This document shows positions 1-8,311 of a stretch of DNA of 64,000 nucleotides, piece after piece. Each line of letters begins with the position of its first letter. The first letter of the stretch is position 1. A model generated the notes under the pieces. That model had not been told where the DNA came from and searched no databases. It was given only the letters and a program-made list of their open reading frames with translations. The DNA lies in NCBI GenBank assembly GCA_050303415.1, contig JBNLBS010000017.1, forward strand, positions 1 through 64,000, written 5' to 3'. The DNA comes from JBNLBS01 sp050303415. Lineage in GTDB: Bacteria; Pseudomonadota; Gammaproteobacteria; Methylococcales; Methylomonadaceae. The position numbers and the translations under genes were made by a program.

Positions 1-331
1 GAGTGTGATACAGTTTAGAGGTGAAGATAAAGTCAGGAATCGACAAGGCTACCGCGAAGCGGTTTAGTTCAACTATTAGTCCTAGGCAAATTCGCCCCAA
101 TAATCCCATATTAACCGGTTTTTTTGGCAGTTTTGCCCGTATATTTTTTTATTAGGGCGAATTTACCTGATAAGTTGATATTAGCCGGAAAACCTGTCAA
201 ATTTCCCTTTATTTTTTACTGAGTCTAGTTACTAGTAACTTTTAAGTCAATGGAAACGTTTATGATCAAAATCCGGCTGGTAGTCTGAAAAGCAGGCATT
301 CTTTTTTTTAACAACCAGCCTCTACACCGGT
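1..331. other. non-coding stretch downstream of atpG
   Basis: No convincing gene is seen here. It is AT-rich and holds two inverted repeats: a perfect 10-bp pair (AAATTCGCCC at 88-97 and GGGCGAATTT at 155-164) and a 7-bp pair (GGCTGGT at 275-281 and ACCAGCC at 314-320). The second lies just beyond the atpG stop and could contribute to transcription termination of the atp operon, but it has no clean U-tract on the minus strand. Confidence 0.4.
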
Positions 332-1210
332 CTAGCTTTTACGTTTTTCTTTCTCACCCGAAAACACTTCATAGCCGGCTATAACATCCAAGAGTTCTTC
401 AGTGATTTGTTGTTGGCGTTGTTGGCGGTGTTCGCCGGTTAGGGTTTCCAGTTGTTCCTTGATGTTTTTTTCGGCAATTTGCATGGAAGTCAGGCGGCTG
501 GCGTGTTCGCAGGCCAGCGATTCGGCGCAGGCGTTGTACAGGCTGATAAATAAATGCTGGCTGATCAGGCTGCCGAGTAATTGGCTGCTGTTTTCCTGGT
601 AGCAGGGCAATGAACGGGATGGCCATTTGGAGTGGTTGAACTGGCCTAAATCGACCGGCAGCAGTGTTTCCATGCGTGGCTGGTAATTGTTTTTAGCCTG
701 GCGGGTTTGGTAGCATAAGCGAATGCTGGTAAGACCGGATTGCTGCCAGTTAACTATAGTTTGCAGGATTTGCTGAACAGTACTGGTTATGCCTTCAACG
801 GAACCCGGCACAAAAAAATCCTGTTCAATCGCTATTCCGGCTTCGGTCAACAGGCTGTCGACTCTGGCCCCTATAACCAATATACGCGGGGTAAGGTGGT
901 GGTTTTGTTTCAAGTGCTCGAGCGCAAACTGGACAATACTTTCGTTATAGCGTCCGCACAGGCCATGATCGGAGCCAAAAATAATCAGCCCGCTTTCCGT
1001 TTGTGAGCCGAATGCTGTCGGTGGTTGCGGGTTGTTGCGTAATACGGCCTGAAAGCCCATGGTGACCGTGCGTTGGTATTCGGTGAGTGATTCCAGGGCG
1101 CGTTCATACTGGCGAATACTGACTGCGGCCAGAACTTTCATGGTGCGAACGATGGATTGCAGGTCGGTGGCTGTATCCATATCGCGCTGCAAGGTTTCCA
1201 GCGTTTTCAT
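332..1210 (-). CDS. atpG: N-type ATPase gamma subunit
   Basis: Central-stalk gamma subunit (292 aa) that couples c-ring rotation to the catalytic alpha/beta head. The long N-terminal helix starts MKTLETLQRDMDTATDLQSI and the C-terminal helix is rich in Gln and Glu, as expected of the coiled coil inside the hexamer. It is the last gene of a DCQRBEFAG operon, the order diagnostic of N-ATPases. Its start codon overlaps the atpA stop by 4 nt, indicating translational coupling. The protein is diverged from housekeeping gamma subunits, and the context supports the call more than the sequence does. Confidence 0.93.
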   Translation of the reverse strand: MKTLETLQRDMDTATDLQSIVRTMKVLAAVSIRQYERALESLTEYQRTVTMGFQAVLRNNPQPPTAFGSQTESGLIIFGSDHGLCGRYNESIVQFALEHLKQNHHLTPRILVIGARVDSLLTEAGIAIEQDFFVPGSVEGITSTVQQILQTIVNWQQSGLTSIRLCYQTRQAKNNYQPRMETLLPVDLGQFNHSKWPSRSLPCYQENSSQLLGSLISQHLFISLYNACAESLACEHASRLTSMQIAEKNIKEQLETLTGEHRQQRQQQITEELLDVIAGYEVFSGEKEKRKS

Positions 1211-2715
1211 GATGGGGTTTCCAGGTATTGCTGCAGGCTGGTTAAGACTTGTTGTTTTTGTGCTGCCGATAAGGGCTGGCCGGAAGCGATGAGGGGCTGT
1301 AATTCAGAATGTTTGCCGGCAACCTGGCACAGTTTCTCTGCCGTACTGTTAATGTTTTCAAGCAGGATATTATCGAGTAGACCGGCATTTAACGCCATCA
1401 GCTGAATAATTTGATCAAAAGCGGTAAAAGCCCGGCTTTCCGGCTGCTTGAATATTTCCCGTACCCGTTTGCCATGTTCAATTTGCTGCCGGGTATTATC
1501 ATCCAGCCGGGTGCCGAACCGGGCAAAGGTTTCCAGCTCTTCAAACTGGGCATAACTTAGGCGCAATGGTCCGACTATATCGCGGTAGGCGGCCAGCTGA
1601 GCTTTACCGCCCACCCTGGACACCGATTTTCCGGCATCGACCGCCGGCAGGTTGCCTTTTTGGAATAGGATAGGCGACAGATAAACCTGGCCATCGGTGA
1701 TCGAGATCAGGTTGGTCGGGATATAGTCGGACAGGTTTTGCGCCTGCGTTTCTATCATCGGCAGGGCGGTTAAACTGCCGCCGAATTCGGGTTTTAACCG
1801 GCAGGCGCGTTCCAGCAGCCTGGAGTGCAGATAGAAAATGTCTCCGGGATAGGCCTCGCGTCCCGGCGGTCGTCGCAGCAGTAGTGATAATTCCCGATAG
1901 GCATGGGCGTGGCGAGTCAGGTCGTCATAGATGATCAGCACATCCTGGCCTTGACTCATAAACCACTCGGCAATACTGGTGGCGGCATAGGGCGCAATAA
2001 ATTGCAGACCGGGGGCATGGTCGCCGGATGCCACCACGGCAACGGTATAGTCCAAGGCATGATGTTGTTTCAATTGCGCTATGACTTTGGCAACCGCGGA
2101 ATTACGTTGGCCAATGGCACAATAGATACAGACCATGTCTTTATCCTGCTGATTCAGGATGGTGTCAATGGCAATGGCGGTTTTGCCGGTTTGTCGGTCG
2201 CCCAGAATCAGCTGGCGTTGACCGCGACCGATTGGAATCAGGGCATCAATAATTTTGATACCGGTTTGCAAGGGTTGACTGACCGGTGCCCGGTCAATAA
2301 TATCCGGCGCACGGCGCTCTATAGGCCAGCGCAGGTCGGTCATAATCGGCGGCTTGTCATCCAGTGCTTGCCCCAGGGCATTGATGGTACGACCTTTTAA
2401 AGCGTTTCCCACCGGAATATCAATCACACGACCGGTACGCTCTACCTGACTGCCGGCACTTAGGTTCTGGTCATCGCCTAGTAAAATGACGCCGATATCA
2501 TTATCATCCAGGCTAAAGGCAATGCCCTGGGTGTTGTTTTCAAAGCGTAATAACTCCATGGCCTGAGTATGAGGCAGGCCTGAGACTCTGGCGATGCCTG
2601 AGCCGATTTGCAGCACTTGCCCGCTCTCACGTACCTGCAATTTAAAGCCGGATTGCAGGTGCTGAGCGATATTTTCAGCGCTATTGAGAATGCTTTGTTC
2701 CAGGGAATGGCTCAT
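1207..2715 (-). CDS. atpA: N-type ATPase alpha subunit
   Basis: Nucleotide-binding alpha subunit (502 aa, close to the family's usual length). The Walker A motif GDRQTGKT is at residues 172-179, and the region SVSRVGGKAQ contains the conserved arginine that reaches into the beta catalytic site. It forms the cytoplasmic alpha3beta3 head with AtpD. It overlaps atpF by 4 nt upstream and atpG by 4 nt downstream. No separate delta-subunit gene lies between atpF and atpA, as is typical of N-ATPase operons. Confidence 0.97.
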   Translation of the reverse strand: MSHSLEQSILNSAENIAQHLQSGFKLQVRESGQVLQIGSGIARVSGLPHTQAMELLRFENNTQGIAFSLDDNDIGVILLGDDQNLSAGSQVERTGRVIDIPVGNALKGRTINALGQALDDKPPIMTDLRWPIERRAPDIIDRAPVSQPLQTGIKIIDALIPIGRGQRQLILGDRQTGKTAIAIDTILNQQDKDMVCIYCAIGQRNSAVAKVIAQLKQHHALDYTVAVVASGDHAPGLQFIAPYAATSIAEWFMSQGQDVLIIYDDLTRHAHAYRELSLLLRRPPGREAYPGDIFYLHSRLLERACRLKPEFGGSLTALPMIETQAQNLSDYIPTNLISITDGQVYLSPILFQKGNLPAVDAGKSVSRVGGKAQLAAYRDIVGPLRLSYAQFEELETFARFGTRLDDNTRQQIEHGKRVREIFKQPESRAFTAFDQIIQLMALNAGLLDNILLENINSTAEKLCQVAGKHSELQPLIASGQPLSAAQKQQVLTSLQQYLETPS

Positions 2716-3458
2716 GATGACGAGGAGAGTCTTAAGGCGGTTGTTAAATCCTTTAGATAACGGTCTATATGCCAGTCCCAGCTACGACCAGCCGCTTCCA
2801 GTTTTATACCGCAGAGCAGGTCTTGTTGTTTAAAGTGTACTATTGTTTCAGGTGCAAGGGCTTTGACCTGATCCGTAATGCGTTTTTTCATATCCTCATC
2901 GATGGCAAACCGGGTGTATATTTCTGCACCTGACGGATTACTTAGCGCCGTTTTAAGCGTTTCGAGTTCGGACGTTGGCAGGGATTTTAATTGTTGCAGG
3001 AAGCGTTCTATCATTTGCCGCTCCAGGGTCTGTCCGGATAGGTCCGCCAGTATTTTTCCGCTGGTTTGCAGCACCTGCTCGGTTACCACCTGCCTGACCA
3101 GCTTTTGCTGGGCTTGCTGTTCTGCCAACATATTTTTGTCGAATTGCTGTTTTTTTAAATCCATTTCTTCAGCCAGTCGTTTTAACTGTTCGGCTTTTTC
3201 CTCGCCGGCCTGTTGTTGAGTTTGTTGCAGAATACTGCTTTGTCGCTGATGAAGCGTGTCCAGTTGCTTTTGATACTCGTTTTTTAACTGCTCGGCTTCC
3301 TGCATAGTCTGTTCAGCCTGTTGCAACCGGTCGGCGACTGCCTGGTCGCGTTGCTGAATGGTATTTAACACCGGTTGGTACAACATTTTTTTTAATAGCC
3401 AGATTAAAATTAAAAAATTGATTATCTGTGCCAGTGTTGTAAACCAGTCAATGTGCAT
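2712..3458 (-). CDS. atpF: N-type ATPase b subunit with delta-like C-terminus
   Basis: Peripheral-stalk subunit of 248 aa, much longer than the roughly 156 aa of an ordinary b subunit. An N-terminal membrane helix (residues about 5-25) is followed by a Gln/Glu/Lys-rich coiled coil (about 30-120). The last hundred residues include a stretch near GIKLEAAGRSWDWHIDRYLK that resembles the end of a delta subunit. This fits the known absence of a separate atpH in N-ATPase operons; the delta-like reading is by eye. The gene lies 2 nt downstream of atpE. Confidence 0.9.
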   Translation of the reverse strand: MHIDWFTTLAQIINFLILIWLLKKMLYQPVLNTIQQRDQAVADRLQQAEQTMQEAEQLKNEYQKQLDTLHQRQSSILQQTQQQAGEEKAEQLKRLAEEMDLKKQQFDKNMLAEQQAQQKLVRQVVTEQVLQTSGKILADLSGQTLERQMIERFLQQLKSLPTSELETLKTALSNPSGAEIYTRFAIDEDMKKRITDQVKALAPETIVHFKQQDLLCGIKLEAAGRSWDWHIDRYLKDLTTALRLSSSS

Positions 3459-3460
3459 GC

Positions 3461-3739
3461 TTAGCCTCCTGCTTTGCTTACCATATATTCCCAGAAAGGA
3501 TTGGCGAAAATCAGAATCATGGAAATGACAAAACAGTATATTGCGGTGGATTCCACCATTGCCAGGCCGACAAATAAGGTGCGGGTAATGGTGTTGGTTT
3601 CATCCGGTTGCTGGGCAATGGCTGCCAGCGCCTGGGCAACGGCTCTGCCTTCACCCAACGCTGGGGCGATGGAGCCAATGGCAATAGTAATGCCGGCGGT
3701 AAAAATGGAAACCATGCCAATAAGGCCTAGGTCAGTCAT
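3461..3739 (-). CDS. atpE: N-type ATPase c subunit (rotor ring)
   Basis: Two-helix proteolipid of 92 aa that forms the ion-carrying rotor. Helix 2 carries the ion-binding carboxylate E63 in the motif MVESTAIY, with S64 and T65, which are Na+ ligands in sodium-type rings. Helix 1 has E30 (GEGRA) where the Ilyobacter Na+ ring has Gln32. The Q-P-D loop between the helices is the contact to the central stalk. N-ATPases were first proposed to move Na+, but a two-carboxylate c-ring can be proton-specific, so the ion cannot be settled from sequence. It overlaps atpB by 8 nt. Confidence 0.95.
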   Translation of the reverse strand: MTDLGLIGMVSIFTAGITIAIGSIAPALGEGRAVAQALAAIAQQPDETNTITRTLFVGLAMVESTAIYCFVISMILIFANPFWEYMVSKAGG

Positions 3740-4409
3740 GTTTGTCTCCTGAAGATATTGCAGATGAAATATATACCATGGCCAGTACTGAAAAAATATA
3801 GGCCTGTATGCTACCGGTCAGTAAGCCCAGTAATTGCATAACAATAGGAAAAAAGAACGGTACAAAGCTGAGCAAGATGGCAGCAATAACGGCACCGCTC
3901 ATAATGTTGCCGTATAGTCGAACCGCCAGTGCCAGTGTGCGGGAAAATTCACCGATTATATTAAAAGGTAGCATCAGTAAGCTGGGTCGGCAGTATTGTT
4001 TTAAATACTTCAGCATACCCTGCTGGCGGATGCCGAACAGCGGGACGGCAAAAAACACACAGATCGCCAGCGCTGTGGTGGTTGACAGCGAACTGGTGGG
4101 GGGAATAAAGCCGGGAACTATGGCTAATAAATTGCTCAACAAAATAAACAGAAACAGGGTGCCAATCAGCGGCAGATACTTTTCCGGACGCTGCAGGCTG
4201 ATATCATGAATCTGTTGATTGATCAGGGTGATAATGGTTTCCACCATCGTTTGTTTATAGCTGCGTGGTGCTTGTACGGACAGTCTTCTGCTGATCAGGT
4301 AACTGCCTAATGCCAGCAGAATCATAACGCCCCAGGTAAAGGCCAGGGTAGCATTGATTTTAAACCAGGCATATTGCCAAAAAATAATATTATCAGGATT
4401 AATCAGCAT
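3732..4409 (-). CDS. atpB: N-type ATPase a subunit
   Basis: Membrane stator subunit (225 aa) forming the ion half-channels against the c-ring. The stator arginine is probably R164 in the conserved stretch LALAVRLYGN. About five hydrophobic helices are visible. I chose the ATG at 4409 (MLINPDNIIF): the reading frame extends further upstream, but that extension is a proline-rich shadow of atpR. From this start the gene overlaps the end of atpR by 7 nt, consistent with the tight packing of the whole operon. Confidence 0.93.
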   Translation of the reverse strand: MLINPDNIIFWQYAWFKINATLAFTWGVMILLALGSYLISRRLSVQAPRSYKQTMVETIITLINQQIHDISLQRPEKYLPLIGTLFLFILLSNLLAIVPGFIPPTSSLSTTTALAICVFFAVPLFGIRQQGMLKYLKQYCRPSLLMLPFNIIGEFSRTLALAVRLYGNIMSGAVIAAILLSFVPFFFPIVMQLLGLLTGSIQAYIFSVLAMVYISSAISSGDKHD

Positions 4410-4693
4410 GATGGCGAGCCGGAAACGGATGGTTTGACGTAGCGGGTTAACAGCAGTCGGGCGAGGATAAAGCCGATTAACATAAACAGGGCGTTGTGCC
4501 AGTCCTGCTGAATCATCGGGTAAAATCCGGCCGCTACAAAAAATGAGCGCAGCATAAAACTGCCCAGCATTAAAAGGGCCGGGTGTCGGCTGTCGGGTAG
4601 GTGACGGATGGTTAACCACAGCCCGCCGAAATACAGGCCGCCAAGAATAAAGCCGGCGACAGCAGCCAGAAAGATCAGGTTTAAATCAGTCAT
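4403..4693 (-). CDS. atpR: N-type ATPase accessory subunit AtpR
   Basis: Small membrane protein (96 aa from the ATG at 4693, MTDLNLIFLAAVAGFILGG) with about three hydrophobic segments and a conserved-looking LGSFMLRSFFVAAGFY stretch. AtpR is specific to N-ATPase operons, where it sits between atpQ and atpB; an interaction with the c-ring has been proposed on the basis of its intramembrane arginine. Its function is not established. The start overlaps the end of atpQ by 8 nt. Confidence 0.88.
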   Translation of the reverse strand: MTDLNLIFLAAVAGFILGGLYFGGLWLTIRHLPDSRHPALLMLGSFMLRSFFVAAGFYPMIQQDWHNALFMLIGFILARLLLTRYVKPSVSGSPSC

Positions 4694-4985
4694 GATTGCG
4701 CTCCTTGTTAATCCAGTGCCAGGCGTTAAAACAACCAATGCAGATGCCAACAAATAAAAACGTCAGCGTCCATGAAATATGGCTGGGCCATTCATTATCC
4801 AGCCACAGGCCAAAAGCGATACCGGCAACCGTGGGTATTGCGACAGACCAGCCGACCAGGCCGAACATACCCAGGCCAAACCAAAGGCTGCGGCGTTTAT
4901 CATGTAAGGCGGACAGTTTGCGTTGCGCCTGGTGATCAACTGTTTCAATAAGCCGTTCATGCGGAGGCTTGTCTGCTTTGGTCAT
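4686..4985 (-). CDS. atpQ: N-type ATPase accessory subunit AtpQ (AtpI-like)
   Basis: Membrane protein of 99 aa with a charged N-terminus (residues 1-33) followed by two hydrophobic helices (about 35-60 and 70-90), the layout of AtpI/AtpQ proteins. AtpI of housekeeping operons helps c-ring assembly or Mg2+ uptake, and AtpQ is its N-ATPase counterpart. Its place immediately after atpC and before atpR is the diagnostic N-ATPase order. Function is inferred from family and position. Confidence 0.87.
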   Translation of the reverse strand: MTKADKPPHERLIETVDHQAQRKLSALHDKRRSLWFGLGMFGLVGWSVAIPTVAGIAFGLWLDNEWPSHISWTLTFLFVGICIGCFNAWHWINKERNHD

Positions 4986-4986
4986 T

Positions 4987-5379
4987 TTATCGCTCTCGTA
5001 ATTGAGTAAAGCGTCTGACTACACCGGCTTCCAACCTCGCCAGAGCACTTTTGGCGACCCGTTCGTTATCGTTTAACTTAATAAACTGTTGCTCAACAGT
5101 TTGGGTCAGGGTCTCAAGGTTATCCCCTTGTACAACATGTTGACAGGCGACCAGCACCTCATCGGCGCATTTAACCAGCGTGCCGGAATCCACTGCCAGA
5201 TAGCAAACCTTATCATTCATATCAGTATAGCTAAAAATGCCCGGTACCAGCTCGGCAATAAAATCCACATGTCTGGGCAACAGACAAAACGAGCCGTTAC
5301 TGTGACGGGCAATAATTTTTTTTGCCTGCGACTCCAGAAAGATATGACTGGGAAGCATGATTTTAAGTGTCATCGTCAT
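4987..5379 (-). CDS. atpC: N-type ATPase epsilon subunit
   Basis: Central-stalk epsilon subunit (130 aa). The N-terminal beta-sandwich begins with MTLKIMLPSHIFLESQAKKI, and the C-terminal part is helical (EQQFIKLNDNERVAKSALAR). It links gamma to the c-ring and may regulate ATP hydrolysis. Placement directly behind atpD, away from the usual alpha-gamma-beta-epsilon order, is a hallmark of N-ATPase operons. The start overlaps the atpD stop by 4 nt. Confidence 0.92.
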   Translation of the reverse strand: MTMTLKIMLPSHIFLESQAKKIIARHSNGSFCLLPRHVDFIAELVPGIFSYTDMNDKVCYLAVDSGTLVKCADEVLVACQHVVQGDNLETLTQTVEQQFIKLNDNERVAKSALARLEAGVVRRFTQLRER

Positions 5380-6773
5380 GCTGCGGCCTCATCAACTGCG
5401 CCAATCATATACAGGCTATGCTCCGGCGAGTTTTTAAACTCATCATTTAAAATTCGCTCGCAGCCGACCAGGGTGTCATTCAGGCTGACCAGTTTTCCGG
5501 GCTGGCCGGTAAAGTGCTCGGTGGTGACAAAGGGCTGGGTTAAAAAACGCTCCAGACGGCGGGCACGGTTGACGGTGGCGCGGTCATTTTCGCTGAGTTC
5601 TTCCAGTCCCAGCATGGCGATAATATCCTGCAATTCATCGTACTCCGCCAATACCCGGCGTACTTCTGTGGCAAGCTGATAATGATGCTCACCGACAATG
5701 GCGGCATTGAGCATTTTTGAACGCGAGGCCAAGGGATCAACCGCCGGATAAAAGCCCTGGCTGGCGCGTTTCCTGGATAATACGATGGAGGCCGATAAGT
5801 GACCGAATACATGACTGGCCGCCGGGTCGGTAAAGTCATCGGCAGGGACATAAACTGCCTGAATGGAAGTCATGCTGCCTTGCGGCGTGTTGCAGATACG
5901 TTCTTCCAAGGCCGACAGTTCGGTTGCCAGCGTGGGTTGGTAGCCGACCCGCGATGGAATCTGCCCCATGAGTCCGGATACCTCGGAACCGGCCTGGATA
6001 AAGCGAAAGATATTGTCGATTAATAATAAAACGTCACGTTCTTTCTCATCGCGAAAATATTCAGCCATTGTCAGCGCAGTATGGCCGACCCTAAAGCGTA
6101 CCCCGGGCGGCTCGTTCATTTGCCCGAAGACCAGGACCGAATCTTTCAGCACGCCGGCTTCGCCCATGGTGCGGTATAGTTCCTCGGCCTCCCGGCAGCG
6201 TTCACCGATGCCGCAAAAAACGCTGATGCCCTGGTAATGACCGACCATATTATTAATCAATTCGGTAATAACCACGGTCTTGCCGACACCGGCGCCACCA
6301 AACAGCCCGGCCTTGCCGCCGCGTTCCAGAGGCGCCAGCAGGTCGATTATTTTAATGCCGGTTTCGAACATCTCTGATTGACTGCCGCGTCCGGAGAGCG
6401 GAACCGGCGGCTGGAATATCGAACGGGTGTCGGTGCCGGCAAGCTTGTCTGCCGTATCTATGGTTTGGCCAAATACATTAAACATGCGTCCGAGAATGGC
6501 GTCACCCACCGGCACTTTCAGGTAGTCGCCGGCATCAAAGACTTCGGCCCCGCGTTCAAGACCTTGCGTATTATGAAATGAGATACAACGTACGGTTTGC
6601 TCGCTAAGGTGGCGATTGACTTCCAGTGTCACGGCATTATTCAAGCCGGTATGCAGAATGTGATTGATAGCCGGAAGCCGTTCGGGAAAGCTAACGTCGA
6701 CAATACTGCCTTTAATGGCCTTGATAACGCCAATATTGGTCGTTGGGTTGTCGATGCGTGGAGCGTCTTTCAT
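5376..6773 (-). CDS. atpD: N-type ATPase beta subunit
   Basis: Catalytic beta subunit (465 aa) that hydrolyses or makes ATP at the alpha/beta interface. Walker A GGAGVGKT is at residues 159-166, with the catalytic lysine at 165. The Walker B region reads DVLLLIDNIFRF, and the SALEERI stretch aligns with the conserved SALQERI of housekeeping beta subunits. It is the first gene of the operon; only about 70 nt separate it from the next gene upstream, so the operon promoter probably lies in 6774-6850. As N-ATPases normally accompany a housekeeping F-ATPase, a second atp operon is expected elsewhere. Confidence 0.97.
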   Translation of the reverse strand: MKDAPRIDNPTTNIGVIKAIKGSIVDVSFPERLPAINHILHTGLNNAVTLEVNRHLSEQTVRCISFHNTQGLERGAEVFDAGDYLKVPVGDAILGRMFNVFGQTIDTADKLAGTDTRSIFQPPVPLSGRGSQSEMFETGIKIIDLLAPLERGGKAGLFGGAGVGKTVVITELINNMVGHYQGISVFCGIGERCREAEELYRTMGEAGVLKDSVLVFGQMNEPPGVRFRVGHTALTMAEYFRDEKERDVLLLIDNIFRFIQAGSEVSGLMGQIPSRVGYQPTLATELSALEERICNTPQGSMTSIQAVYVPADDFTDPAASHVFGHLSASIVLSRKRASQGFYPAVDPLASRSKMLNAAIVGEHHYQLATEVRRVLAEYDELQDIIAMLGLEELSENDRATVNRARRLERFLTQPFVTTEHFTGQPGKLVSLNDTLVGCERILNDEFKNSPEHSLYMIGAVDEAAA

Positions 6774-6847
6774 CAGCTGTGTTTTTTATGAAATTTAGTT
6801 AATCCTAACACAAAGTTTGATTAACGAAGTGTCGTAGAAATGTTTAC

Positions 6848-7210
6848 TTATTGCGCCGTGGATTTCAGTTTTAACAATAATCCTTCGGTTGCCCTGCCAT
6901 CTGTCGGTAAATTATGGACGGCTTGAAATTGTTTAATCGCGGTACGGGTCTTTCGGCCTATCATGCCGTCAGCGGTACCGGCTTTAAAGCCTTTTTTGTT
7001 AAGCAGTTTCTGCATTAACATTATTTCCTTTTTAGACTTTATGCAGGTATGGGCCTTTTTTTCTGTCAGTAGCCGGTCGGAAATGTTTGTATGAATCTGT
7101 TGGCTGATTTCCCGGTTGATTTGTCCAGATATATCGGGCGTAGATGAGGCATTTACGGTTTGAGCAACAAAAAATACAATGACGAGGCATAACAAGGTAT
7201 TAACTTGCAT
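6848..7210 (-). CDS. secreted protein with peptidoglycan-binding-like domain
   Basis: Precursor of 120 aa with a signal peptide (residues 1 to about 21, ending NA-SS). Residues about 62-115 match a PG_binding_1 domain: the pattern LLNKKGFKAGTADGMIGRKT followed by RTAIKQFQAVHNLPTDGRA is the usual three-helix repeat. It probably sits in the periplasm and binds murein. No catalytic domain is present. Its start is upstream of, and on the same strand as, the atp operon, but no functional link is evident. Confidence 0.8.
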   Translation of the reverse strand: MQVNTLLCLVIVFFVAQTVNASSTPDISGQINREISQQIHTNISDRLLTEKKAHTCIKSKKEIMLMQKLLNKKGFKAGTADGMIGRKTRTAIKQFQAVHNLPTDGRATEGLLLKLKSTAQ

Positions 7211-7380
7211 AGCGGTTCCTGCCTTAATAGCGATTGAATAAATTCAGTCTAGTGAGTAATCACTATTTTTCAACTATTGCCGTTAACGCGCACAGCCGAT
7301 TTACTATTCCCGGCATGAAGACTGGTTTTGTTTCGCTGTCGGGTGGATAAAAAGGTAAAAGCAGTATCGGTCAGTATCGC

Positions 7381-7596
7381 TTAAGCCAGAAAGTTATCAT
7401 CTTTGGACGCTTCTTTCGCGCGTTGTTTTTTGCTATGTCGATAGGGCAGGGTAATAAAATACAGAGCCAGACACAAAAAAATCCAAAACTTCATGCGAAA
7501 CATAAATTCCAGTTGCGCCAGCATGACCGGATGACTGAGTAAATACAGATTTAGTTGATCAAAAATCTCCATAAACGTACCCGTTCTGTTGAACAA
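7381..7596 (-). CDS. small membrane protein of unknown function
   Basis: Short ORF of 71 aa with one clear hydrophobic helix (residues about 32-50, FWIFLCLALYFITLPY) and a basic C-terminal tail (RHSKKQRAKEASK). I do not recognise a family. No good ribosome-binding site is seen before the listed start; a shorter form beginning MEIFDQLNLYLL (ATG at 7572) is also possible. Neighbours give no clue to function. Confidence 0.5.
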   Translation of the reverse strand: MFNRTGTFMEIFDQLNLYLLSHPVMLAQLEFMFRMKFWIFLCLALYFITLPYRHSKKQRAKEASKDDNFLA

Positions 7597-7786
7597 CTTT
7601 TGACCGGTAATAATAAATAAAGTTCGAGGGATAAACCGAAGCGTTATTTAAAAGGTATCTAAAGACAGTGCTACCGTGCTGCTTTATGATGTCGAATTTT
7701 CCATAAATTACATATCCCTAATCAATTATCCGAACTAGACTTTTGGTAAATTTAGTTTAGATTTTTATTTTCGGGGAAATTAAAGA

Positions 7787-8122
7787 ATGCTTGAATCCAA
7801 ATTTGTTCTTGAACAATGGCATATTATTGTTATCTTTTTCACCATCGTTGCCGGTATTTTTAAAGCTGAAGTTGTCAGTGCGGTTAATGCGTTTATTACG
7901 ATTATCGAACAGCGAAAATATCGGGGGTGTAATGCCCAACTACTGAGCCCTGACGGTTCCTGGGAGCGGATAAAGATAGTGTCTTATCAACAGGAAATTC
8001 CGTTTGTCAGAAGTGGCGGCGTGTTAGTGCTGCATAAGGACGAGCAAGGGCAGGTGTCGCAGGAAAAGTTTTCCTTTGATAACTGGAAAGCTCAGCGAAT
8101 ACGTTTTTCTCAGGAGAGTTAA
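7787..8122 (+). CDS. hypothetical membrane-anchored protein
   Basis: 111 aa protein with a hydrophobic N-terminal segment (residues about 10-36) followed by a soluble, beta-rich C-terminus (about 50-111). The C-terminal half contains charged strands such as GSWERIKIVSYQQEIPFVRS and a KFSFDNWKAQRIRF end. I do not recognise a named family. The arrangement suggests a membrane anchor with a cytoplasmic or periplasmic small domain. It stands alone on the plus strand. Confidence 0.6.
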   Translation: MLESKFVLEQWHIIVIFFTIVAGIFKAEVVSAVNAFITIIEQRKYRGCNAQLLSPDGSWERIKIVSYQQEIPFVRSGGVLVLHKDEQGQVSQEKFSFDNWKAQRIRFSQES

Positions 8123-8311
8123 TTCCAGTTATAAAGGGTTTAGTTGTAATTCTGATTCGTTTGATTAAATGCGATCGTTTATAACCGGTTGCGTCATTTA
8201 TTGTATGGTATACACTCAGAACTGTCTGGCAATGGTGTTTAAAAACACTTGCTGCTGATTTCAACTGTAGTCTGGCGCTACTGATGGCGGCCGTAATGTA
8301 TAGGAGGAGCT

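Noticed and set aside
4410..4619. Upstream extension of atpB
   Set aside because: It is a proline-rich shadow of atpR; the ATG at 4409 gives a normal a subunit.
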